Positions 10,628-19,445 of a stretch of DNA of 64,000 bases are shown here, piece by piece. The notes beneath the pieces were generated by a model. It was not told where the DNA came from. It ran no database searches and worked only from the letters and a program-made list of their open reading frames with translations. The position numbers and the translations under genes were made by a program. Every line of letters begins with the position of its first letter. Position 1 is the stretch's first letter. This stretch comes from Acrasis kona (lineage: Eukaryota; Heterolobosea; Eutetramitea; Acrasida; Acrasidae), in contig JAOPGA020001514.1 in the NCBI GenBank assembly GCA_026419775.2, positions 62,001 through 126,000 of the forward strand. The letters run 5' to 3'.

Positions 10628-11554
10628 TCAGTTCTCAAAAAATCGAGGAGCTAACAAATAAACCAGCAAAGCCTTATGAATAAACAACCTGTTCAGAGCC
10701 TGGTCATACACAACACTACTTTGTTTTCCTTGAACAATATCTTTAAATGCTCCCACATCACGATCCGCGGGTAAACTACTGAGTATGATTGCATCCTCCT
10801 TTGCCAAAGACATTAAATCTCTATTTACTTGGGTTGGTCCCTGTGCGGTCAGTCCAAGATCTGTGTAGACTACGTCAGCTCCATTCATCGCAGTTCTTGG
10901 ATCTTCATGTAAAGTAACAACGCTCTTGTCAAAGTCTTTAATTTGAATCTCGGAGGCACCAGTACACACCCGTAGCGGCATCCGCATAATTCCGCATAAA
11001 CGTATTAGATCGTTGAGTTGCGCACTTTGAGCACCAACATAGCACGCGGTTAGTTGCTCCATGGTCTTTGTCCTCTTCTTTTGCTGTATGGTCATCAAGT
11101 CACTTAATGCCTGGCATGGATGAGCACTTGGAGAGCCTCCGTTAATCACGGGCACAGAGGAGTGTTGGGCTAATGTTTCGATATCACGGTCGTTCTTCAA
11201 ACGAGCAACAATGCATTTCACGAAGCGAGATGTAACCTTTGCCACTTCTTCGAAATTTGGCTCCTCCTCAACGGAGTGTTTTATGGCGTGACCTCCCAGT
11301 TGATAGGCACCAGCCTCAAATGAAATCTGTGTTCTCATGGACTGGTTTTGAAATAACATCAAAATACCCTGCCCGCTCAAACTCTCTTTGTATTTGATCG
11401 GATGCTCTTTGATGCTGATTCCTTTATCGATTAAGCTTTGAACAGTTTTTCTATTGCCCAAATCATTCAAACTAGTCAAATGAACTATTTTTTTTTGATA
11501 ACATCTCACTGATGGAGCAGAGAGTTGTACAAGTCTCTTGGTTGTAACAAACAT
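10628..11554 (-). CDS. Aspartate/ornithine carbamoyltransferase family protein, divergent active site, probably mitochondrial
   Basis: A 308-residue protein of normal family length. The carbamoyl-phosphate loop reads SMRTQ where active ornithine or aspartate enzymes have STRTR, so the core Ser, Arg and Thr stay and the second Arg is lost. The HPxQ motif is intact (HPCQALSDL). The ornithine-site Cys of HCLP is replaced (LSSLPADRD), and the usual SMG ornithine loop is absent (TDLGLTAQGP). The N-terminus (MFVTTKRLVQLSAPSVRCYQ) is basic and hydroxylated like a mitochondrial presequence. The fold is clear, but the substrate may not be ornithine. It starts 33 bp downstream of CDC73 on the same strand. 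A remnant of its 3' end lies just beyond it. Confidence 0.82.
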   Translation of the reverse strand: MFVTTKRLVQLSAPSVRCYQKKIVHLTSLNDLGNRKTVQSLIDKGISIKEHPIKYKESLSGQGILMLFQNQSMRTQISFEAGAYQLGGHAIKHSVEEEPNFEEVAKVTSRFVKCIVARLKNDRDIETLAQHSSVPVINGGSPSAHPCQALSDLMTIQQKKRTKTMEQLTACYVGAQSAQLNDLIRLCGIMRMPLRVCTGASEIQIKDFDKSVVTLHEDPRTAMNGADVVYTDLGLTAQGPTQVNRDLMSLAKEDAIILSSLPADRDVGAFKDIVQGKQSSVVYDQALNRLFIHKALLVYLLAPRFFEN

Positions 11555-11587
11555 TGTATGGTTGACTATTATAAAATTTAGTTTTTA

Positions 11588-13316
11588 TTAATGTTGAACA
11601 ATGAACGGTTGTATTGCTCTCTTCTTCATCCAATCATCCAATGTCTTCCAGAATTCTCTCACCGACGTCTGATCGTTGTGTCTCAATGTATCAATCTTGG
11701 ATATGCTTAAAATCTTTATAGGCCAGTTCTTAACTGCTGCATTAGGACCGTCCTCCGTGAAATGTAGGTGGAATCCTTGATCTAATTAATGTGAGTGTTG
11801 TAATGTTTTGTGACGAACATGTATTGAATATCTTCATGGGGTCCTCGCTGTTCCAACCACTAAACTGCCATGATTGACCGTTTGTGAATACTGCCACTAC
11901 ACGCCTCCATTCTTCTTTTGGAAGTTTTGTAGGATTGTCAATAACCATGTACTCTTCATACGAGCCCTGTCCAACTTTCCTCTAAAACAGTTAAACGAAT
12001 TGTGTGGATGACTTACTCTAATCACAACGGCTTCCTTCTTGGCACCTTCCTTCTTCTTTTCTTCGTTACTAACGTATTTGTTTCCAACAACAAAGTCACC
12101 CACATTATATAAGGTGATCAACGATGAAAGTGCGGCTGGTACGATAATGATGGGTTTCTTGCGTCCAGATGATGATGGTGCTGGATGTCTCTGTCCTGTA
12201 TGTGAAGTTGGCTTTGATTGGTGGTTGAGTCCAGGAGGCATGCTTTTAAGATCCATGTTGCTTCCTCTGGTGTCAATGTGAAATTCTTCATGTTCTATTC
12301 CATTGTTCTTCCATAACGCCTTCTCGTCATACCTCCTAGGTGCAGCTTGCGGCTGTGCTGGTGGTTGTTTCACTTCGCTCTTTTTGCGCTCTACAAAACA
12401 TTAAGCAAGTGTTGAAAGTGTATCTAACCTGACTCTGATTTCTTAACTTTTTCTGCAACATCACAAATGTGTCCGAAAAGATTACTTTCCTTCTCCATTC
12501 GCTTTTTTTGTGAGTCTGTTGTTGGTTCTTCGTTGTAGTGCAGCACGCGACCTGTTGTTATCGTTGTGCGCGTAGTGAGCGCAATTTCTTTTTTTCTGAA
12601 GCTCTTTACATTAAGTCAAGTTCAAATGAACAAAAATGTACCTCTAGCGTCGTACGGTCATAATCGACAAACGGATCAAATGACTCGTTATATTGAGGAG
12701 CAGAAGCATCCAAGGGCCAGTTCTCGTCGTGTGGGTCGTGCAATTTTTTTTGCTTTTTTCGATTTGTATTGTACTATGCTGTCCAAGAAGGCATCAAATT
12801 CGTCTTTGCTACGTTTTTGAACGTCGTTAAGGTCACTTTCGCGTTCTCTCTTTCCTAGAACATTATCTTCTTCTTTTCTTTCGTCGTCGCTACAATGTGA
12901 TATTTATAAGTGATAAATGACATACGGTTGAGTGTCCATTTGATCGGCAGTGAGGCTACTTCTGTCCACTAACAAACTCTTTTTTACCCCTCTTGGGGCA
13001 AGATAAGATACGATTGTTTTTTGGTCTGTCACACTTCCGACTTTTTCAAATCCATATTTTTGGCTCATTGAAACATAGTCTGATTGTGTTTTACTAGAAT
13101 AATATTTCAACAAGAACCATATTTGCTCTAATGTGTATACTCTAAAAATGTTAGTGGTAAAAGTTTATTTTGCAAACAGTACTTTTTCCCCTTTGGAAGA
13201 TTTACGATTAAATCTCTTGGAAATCCTTGCTCACCGATACTAACCTTATCTACATCAAGATATACCTCCTTCCCAAGCTTGATGTGGTCGCGCAAAGTGT
13301 CAACCGGGTCCTCCAT
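11588..13316 (-). CDS. CDC73: CDC73/parafibromin, Paf1 complex subunit, seven exons
   Basis: Exons run 13316-13183, 13141-12926, 12889-12642, 12603-12429, 12390-12017, 11981-11819 and 11781-11588, with GT-AG introns of 35-41 bp. The N-terminus (DPVDTLRDHIKLGKEV, later YTLEQIWFLL) and the RTTI motif match CDC73. The C-terminal Ras-like domain is diagnostic: KPIIIVPAALSSLITLYNV, then VIDNPTKLPKEEWRRVVAVF and FWKTLDDWM. CDC73 serves RNA polymerase II elongation and histone modification as part of Paf1C. Exon 3 shows one frame offset at a run of eight A (12751-12758 region). Reading seven A restores a 500-aa protein. A 22-bp GT-AG removal just before the run would also restore frame. It starts only 38 bp from the divergent next gene. 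Confidence 0.92.
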
Positions 13317-13354
13317 TGTTCTCTTTTAATATTTTTTTGTAAAGGTAAATAATC

Positions 13355-14118
13355 ATGATGCAAGATGTCGAGCTTGGAGAACAGTCGAACCATATTGAAG
13401 TTGATAACATTGACGAGCCACTGATTGAGAGGGGTAAATTAATGACCAAACCAGTTATATTTGTTTGTATCTGCGTTCCTGTCGTTGCTGTATTAGTGTT
13501 AATTTTGACTCTTGCCGCCATTGTTATCACTTCATTGAATTCCATACAACCAGAAATTTGTTCAACAATACCCCCATCGTTTGACAAAGTGGGTGTTTAC
13601 ACCATGAATAAAGACTACATATCTGGAAAGTTCTACATCTACTCCTCTAACGATACAAATTATTTTGCTTCAATGAAACAAAGACAATACGCATACCCAT
13701 ACGCAATAGATCTGGTGAACGAAAAAGACTCTGGATCAATAAGTGTTGGGACGAACAAATTTTTCAGCTTCGGCACATCATTGAACGTTGAGGTTAGTTT
13801 TAATTATATATATTTTAAAATGTTTAGGGTTGCAATGAAAAATTTACCAACACAATCAGGCAACGCCTTCAAGTATTGCAGTTCGGATACATTGTCCTAG
13901 ATGCAGGTGGAACTGAGGTCTTGTCAATTGACTCAGAGGGTAAGTTTAGTACCTCGTTTCTTGCGACAGATGCCCAGGGTGTAGAATACGCAAGAGTTTA
14001 TAGAACCTTCATTGCATTGAACGAAAAGTGGGTTGTCGAGCTTTACAAAACGCATCCTAAAATTAATGCACAAACCTACTTTCATTTAGCAGCAGTGATT
14101 AGTTACGCAAATTCTTAA
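13355..14118 (+). CDS. Membrane-anchored LURP-one/tubby-C-like protein
   Basis: Two exons (13355-13792 and 13828-14118; a 35-bp intron with GTTAGT donor) give 242 aa. Residues 1-30 are acidic and cytosolic-looking, residues 35-60 are one strong transmembrane segment, and the rest is a beta-rich domain. That domain shows the FGYIVLDAGGTEVLSID turn and ends with FHLAAVISY, the layout of the LURP-one/scramblase/tubby C-terminal barrel. The family binds lipids or membranes, but no activity can be read here. Asn-rich sequons (NDTN) after the membrane segment suggest an exposed domain. The 38-bp gap to CDC73 implies a shared bidirectional promoter. Confidence 0.65.
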
Positions 14119-14159
14119 TTAAAAGACTTGTACTTTATTTCAATCTTGCAGTCTAGCAA

Positions 14160-14930
14160 TCATATTTCTAATTTTGAAAAGGTGTCTTGCCAATTTTCCT
14201 CTGTATTTTTTTTGTAGCAAAAATATGCAAACCTTGGAGTCACTTTAAGAGTATGTAAACTTTTGAGATGAACAAATGCTGCATCTGTGATTTCTGAGCA
14301 GTAAATCATTTCAAGAGTATGTAAACCTTTGAGATGAACAAATGCTGCATCTGTGATTTCTGAGCAGTAAATCATTTTAAGAGTATGTAAACCTTTGAGA
14401 TGAACAAATGCTGCATTCGTAATTTGACAGAAGTAACCCAGTTTAAAAGTATGTAAACCTTTGAGATGAACAAATGCTGCATCCGTGATATTTGAGCGGT
14501 GAATCATTTTAAGAGTATGTAAATTTTTGAGATGAACAAATGCTGCATCCGTAATTTGACAGCAGGAACCCAGTTCAAGAGTATGTAAATTTTTGAGATC
14601 AACAAATGCTGCATCCGTGATTTGATGGCAACAAGTTATGTTAAGAATGTGTATTCCTTTGAGAAGCCCGTTTGTAATGTCTGCATCCGTTGCCGTTGTC
14701 CTAACAAAGTACTCCTTATATTGTGTCGCTCTCGGGTCCCTACCATACCTGTTAATGTTGGTGCACGTGCTGCTCAAAGAAATCCAACTCTCTGCACACA
14801 TAAAAGATGCAATGTGAAAAAGAACATCTTCACAGTCAAAAGGAAATCCTATATCATTCCACATTGGGGAGGGGCACTGGGAGGAATCGTTTTTACTCTC
14901 CTTAACTTTATAAGTCCAACTCATAATCAT
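14160..14930 (-). CDS. F-box protein with six near-identical 22-residue leucine-rich repeats
   Basis: 256 aa from the ATG that opens MIMSWTYKVKE; upstream codons are open but start only at TTG. An F-box-like segment (FDCEDVLFHIASFMCAESW) is followed by six repeats of the form LHTLKMIYCSEITDAAFVHL. The 22-aa unit and the ITDAAFVHLK core resemble cysteine-containing or short LRRs of F-box proteins that choose SCF substrates. Only the solvent-exposed positions after LHTL vary. The last unit runs into a basic tail. Copy number probably changes easily in such an array. Confidence 0.82.
   Translation of the reverse strand: MIMSWTYKVKESKNDSSQCPSPMWNDIGFPFDCEDVLFHIASFMCAESWISLSSTCTNINRYGRDPRATQYKEYFVRTTATDADITNGLLKGIHILNITCCHQITDAAFVDLKNLHTLELGSCCQITDAAFVHLKNLHTLKMIHRSNITDAAFVHLKGLHTFKLGYFCQITNAAFVHLKGLHTLKMIYCSEITDAAFVHLKGLHTLEMIYCSEITDAAFVHLKSLHTLKVTPRFAYFCYKKNTEENWQDTFSKLEI
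14225..14645 (-). repeat. 66-bp in-frame tandem repeat encoding LRRs
   Basis: Six units of 66 bp share a block reading, on the plus strand, GAGATGAACAAATGCTGCAT. Neighbouring units differ mostly in the 20 bp that encode the variable face. The period equals exactly 22 codons, so unit gain or loss keeps the frame. Confidence 0.9.
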
Positions 14931-15130
14931 TTTGTATGCCACATTTCTGTTTTGAAAATAGAAGGAGGACTGTAATTGCAATCAAAAAACATAGTGAGGT
15001 ATTACATACTTTTTGTGCCATATTCTATGTACCAGCCTCTCCTCTCTTTTGTTTTAAACAACCACGTGACTATTCTAAAATTTTGTAATGAGAGAGGTTG
15101 ACTATATTAAAAAGTTTAACGTTACAAGAG

Positions 15131-16031
15131 ATGAGTGAAGCACGCAAGTTGTCAAAAACTCTCGTTTAATATTAACAATTCTAGTGAAGAAAAAGTCAGT
15201 AAAACCAACCATTCTGATGAAGAAAACGAAGATGAGCTTCAAATTGATGAACCAGGTCACGAAAAAATAAAGGCAAGCCCTCAAAAAAAGTCACTACTAG
15301 AGAGATTAAGAGAACGAAAGGCAGATTTAGATAATAATAAAGAATTACAAGATGCTCAACCACAGCAAAAAAATACCGAAGACGAAAACAAACCCCTTAC
15401 TTTTGAGGAAAAGAACCACATAAATGACAGGCTCAGTAAGCTCGACAGTTTTAAACTGGCCAGAGTTTTGATCATGATTGAAGCAAAGGCACCAAGCGCG
15501 TTTAAAAAGACCGAAGAAGACATTGATGTCGATCTAGACAAAATCGACAACTTTACCTTACGTATTATAGAAAATTACTTGACCACACAAGACGCGTCGT
15601 CATTGCTACCGACATCGAACGACGCCGACACAGGGAGAGGCAAAAGAAAAAAGAAGCAAACAGAAAAATCACAACAATCAACTCCTTCGGGCGTCAAGAA
15701 ACAGACCAGCGGCACGCCAAAGAAAAAGAAAAAGGACAGCGTGCCCAAAGCAGCCACAAAAATACTAAAGGAATGGTTAGCAGAACATCCCGACGCCACC
15801 ACACCAACATCCGAACAAAAGGAAGAATTAGCCACAAAGACCGGTCTCAACGCTTCCAAAATCACACAATGGTTCCTAAACAAGAGCAAACCAAAAAAAC
15901 AAAAAACAAAAAAATCAGAAGCGGAAAGAATGGCAGATATGGACGACACGGTAGCAGCAGCCATCGCCGCCAGTCTAAACAAACAAGAAGAAGAAGAAGA
16001 AGAAGAAAAGGAAGATATACCCATTTGGTGA
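15131..16031 (+). CDS. NET-domain and TALE-homeodomain-like chromatin protein
   Basis: Two exons, 15131-15150 and 15185-16031, with a 34-bp intron (GTCAAA donor, TTCTAG acceptor), give 288 aa. I inferred the first exon because the long frame has no ATG and the join makes MSEARKFEEKVSK in frame. Residues 85-150 are a NET (BET extra-terminal) domain: LTFEEKNHINDRLSKLD, then IDNFTLRIIENYL. After a basic linker, residues 200-250 look like a TALE homeodomain: ILKEWLAEHPDATTPTSEQK, then LNASKITQWFLNKSK, which parallels the IxxWFxNxR recognition helix. An acidic Glu run ends the protein. There is no bromodomain. NET domains recruit chromatin factors, so a DNA-binding adaptor is the likely role. The combination is unusual. 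Confidence 0.78.
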
Positions 16032-16044
16032 ACAAAATAAAAAT

Positions 16045-18870
16045 TTACCGTTTTGAAAAAAAATCAAAAAGACCACCTTGTTGTTGATCCTGTTGTGACG
16101 ATTGAGCATTGGACATGTTTCCGTACACATTCACCTTATCTTGCTCCTTGATGGTCGTCAGCGAATCGCTCAACACTTGGATTTGCTTCTCGTAGCTAGA
16201 CCTGACCGTTTTCAAATCATCCTGCGTGTGTTCCAACAAGTGTTGAGTTTGTTGCAACTGCAATTGTATTTGTCTCTCCTTTTCCATGGCTTGTTCCAAC
16301 TGAGCGACTGCCACTTGCCACTGCACTCTATACTCGACGCTCTTCTCGTCGCACACTTCGATTTGACGTATCAAATATTCCAATCGCTTCTCGTAGGATT
16401 GCTTCAGCGATTGTTCCCTGTTCACGTCGCTCTGCGTCGCAAATAACGTGTCGTGGTTGCTCGCCCTCTTGATGGTGACGCTCACGCTTGGCGTTTTGCT
16501 GATCGCCGTGGGTTGGTCCAGATCGACGCTGCTGAGCGACGACGATCGAGAGGACGACGTTGGTTTGGAGAGATTTCTCTTCATCTTTTCGGCCATTTGG
16601 CTCATCAAATTCTTCATGAAATCGCAGAGGTGATTTAACTTGTCGACGACGTCCGTCGGTACTTGGTCAATGTTGGAATCGGATTCGGACGCATCGGTCA
16701 GCTGATCCCTGATGGCGCAAATTCTCAAATCGACCAACATTTTCAAAATGAGTTGGTCGAGTCGATCCGCTCTGTCGCTTCTCTCCTGTACTTGTTTGCT
16801 GATTCGTTCGAATTGCATCAGCTCTGATTCTGCGGCCGATAATTTCTCTTGGGTGGATTGTAATTGATTTAAATGTTGAGATGCTTGTCGTTGTGAGACT
16901 GATTCGTATGCGGATTGATCGTTTTTGAAATTATCGGAAATGACATTCATGAAGCGATTGGCCCTGTCGTGCATCGCATCCACATGAGCGGATGTGATTT
17001 TATCGGGCGGCGGTACGTTGCCTCCTCTCACGAAACGTTCTTGCGTGTGTTGATTGAAGATGCGTTGCATGGATTTGACCACTCTGTATAAATTAGGAAG
17101 TACTTGGTTGACCATGCCGTTCATGGATTGTAAAATCTTATCGTTGAGCGAACGTAACGTGGCGTGGTTGGTTGCGTTGGATGCGTACACTTGAATCACG
17201 TGCATTAATTTTTTGAAGCATTCGATAATGTGTGAAATGTGATCGTCGTTGGAGTCGTTGACGTACCAAGTGTTACAATTGTCAATGTATCGTTGAAAGG
17301 CATCCACTAGTTCCCTGTATGTTTTTGTTAATGTGTTGTTGCGTAGGTAGAATGACTCGGAGTGAAAGGTTACGAAACGATAATCTTCTTCTTCGTGTTG
17401 TTGCTGCTGCTGCTGCTGCTGTTGTTGTTGTTTGACGTCAATGTATTCGAATAAATCATCATGATCGTCGTACGATCCATACTGGCTTTGATTACCTTGA
17501 CTGCGATCTGACTCTAAATCTCTCTCCTCCATGTCTGTGAGTGACTTGTTGAGGGTGCAGTCGGTGCTGCTTTGCATGCATGCTACCAAATATAAAAGTG
17601 ACCTCTGGTGAAAGGAGACCCATTTGCACAGGGTTTGAATTAAAGTGGAGTCTTCGTTGGCGCTCGCTGCATTCTTTGCGTGTCGTCCGAGATCGTTGAT
17701 GAGCTGTTCGTTGTTCTTTTGGTTGTTTGCAATGAGGTCAACTGGGTAGGTTGTAATTCTATTGTGTAGGAATTTCATGACGTGGAACATTGGTTGGCCA
17801 GACAAGAATTGTACCTTTTCGTCCACTAGTGCGTATAGTCCGGTCATTGATTTACAAAGTTGGTTGACGCTGGATACTGCACTTCTCTCCCATAGTTCCT
17901 TGATGCGATCCGTGAATCTTGTGTCTCTTGGAGGTACGTTTAAAGTGTTGTAATGCATGTGAAGGGTGTCATCAATGAGTGGAAGCTTTAATAAGTGTAT
18001 TTGTGACAATGAACTGAACTCTGATTTGCTCTCTTCAATTTGAGACAGTAACGATCTTTCTTGATCCTGCATGTCATGGATGGATTGCTTCAAGTTTGTA
18101 ATCTTTTCCTGGAGTTGCTTACGTTCTGAACGTTGTTTTCTTGAAATTTCATCCTGCTCTTTGAGGTTAGATTGAATTAATGCTTCTCTAAAAAAGTTTT
18201 AGGAAATTGTCAGCCGCCACTTACTTCTCTTGAAGTAATGTTTGAATTTTGGTCATGGACTCTTTGAGTTGACTAACCACTTGATCGTGCTGCTGTTTCA
18301 TTTCAAACCTTTGAATGTGCACCGCTTCGTTTTCTTGTATTTTACACTCAAGCTCCTCCCGTGCAACTTCTACCTGTTTCTTTAGCTCTGTGAGTTCGTC
18401 AGTCTGCTGTGTTGCTGATGATGTTTAAAATTTTTTCAAGAATATAAGATTACATGTGGCACCGAATATCCCAAAGTAGGATCCTTGCTTTTCTGACCTC
18501 GAACTTTCTTCAAGGTCGTTCATTAACTGTGTGCACCTCTTAAAAATTAATCAACTATTATGCATTCATGACTAACTTTTTCCAATCTTTTTGTATTGAA
18601 GGATAATGTCTCATTCTCTTCAAATACTTTTTTCAACTCGGTAGATTTTTTATCTAACTCAATGTTGAGTGCTTTGTTTTTTTGTTGCTCCTGTACAAGG
18701 TATTACATCAAATTCATAAGGAATGGAATAATTACATTAACGACTGCCTTCTTCAACAGAGAATTATTAGTTTTATATTTGTTGAATTTTTGGATAAGTT
18801 GCTCATATTTCTCTCTTGGAATCGAGACAGTAGAGGACAATGAGGAAGGGTTTGAGGCATTGTCACTCAT
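16045..18870 (-). CDS. PPP1R21: PPP1R21-like coiled-coil protein (FERRY complex subunit 2 homologue), five exons
   Basis: Exons 18870-18736, 18690-18577, 18538-18454, 18414-18225 and 18187-16045 give 888 aa with four GT-AG introns (37-45 bp). The N-terminus REKYEQLIQKFNKYKTNNSL, continuing LLKKAVVN, matches the KLRAQ region of PPP1R21. DTLHMHYNTLNVPPRD corresponds to its DTKYSQYNALNVPLHN. Near the C-terminus, SSYEKQIQVLSDSLTTI corresponds to RSYEDQLSMMSDHL. Coiled coils fill most of the length. In animals this protein belongs to the Rab5-effector FERRY complex, which links early endosomes to mRNAs and ribosomes. Finding it in a protist suggests an old origin. A poly-Gln tract lies near the centre. 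The gene converges on the NET gene with 13 bp between stops. Confidence 0.85.
17398..17430 (-). repeat. Poly-glutamine CAA/CAG tract
   Basis: Eleven Gln codons, six of them consecutive CAG flanked by CAA, inside the PPP1R21-like gene, followed by His-Glu-Glu-Glu. It is a likely length-variable microsatellite. Confidence 0.9.
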
Positions 18871-19136
18871 TGTTCATTGTAAGGTACCAACTCCGAAATT
18901 ACCCGAATTACAAAATAGACATTGTGAGAACATCCAAGCAATATCAAAGGTGTCAATGATTAAGTTAAGAATGGAACTCGCAAATTGCAGTATAACCTCA
19001 TCGTAAACGACATGTTATTCGATTAACCGATCAACAATTGACAAAAGTGTCACTAAACGTTGATCTCATCAAATCACGAACAATAGAGGATTATCATCCA
19101 TTACAATGGTTATAAAGTTTCAATTTAAAATTTGAA

Positions 19137-19218
19137 GCCTCTATGGCCCAATGGAAAGGCGTCGGCCTACGGAGCCGGAGATCCTGGGTTCGATAATTCG
19201 TAATCCCCAGTGGAGGTA
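19137..19218 (+). tRNA. tRNA-Arg(ACG) with 10 extra nt in the T-loop, copy 1
   Basis: Acceptor stem GCCTCTA/TGGAGGT, D-stem GCC/GGC, anticodon stem TCGGC/GCCGG around loop CTACGGA (anticodon ACG), variable AGATC, T-stem CTGGG/CCCAG, discriminator A. The T-loop is 17 nt (19189-19205) instead of 7. Removing TAATTCGTAA (19194-19203) leaves the standard TTCGATC loop. An almost identical gene at 39629 carries a different insert at the same place. A short T-run follows at 19222. The 265 bp before and 230 bp after show nothing else I can name. Confidence 0.9.
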
Positions 19219-19445
19219 ACCTTTTGACGTTAAATAATGATCTTTATTTGTGGGTGAGTTTTAAACACATCCATTCTTTGATGAATATCGAACCAACCAC
19301 CTAAAACTTCAAAACAAGAGTAAAAACACAAATGCTGCGAGAGACTCTCGCTGATAATGTGAACAGGAGGAACTAATTTTAAAATACTTTTTATGCATAC
19401 ACACATGAGCTCTCAAAAGATTTACTAAACAATAAAAAACACATT

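Noticed and set aside
14225-14645. Regular repeats that might suggest a CRISPR array
   Set aside because: Units are in frame, encode leucine-rich repeats and have no unique spacers; the genome is eukaryotic.
15773-16087. An Arg-rich plus-strand frame overlapping the NET gene end
   Set aside because: It is a frame shadow of the Lys/Glu-rich coding region and has no independent support.
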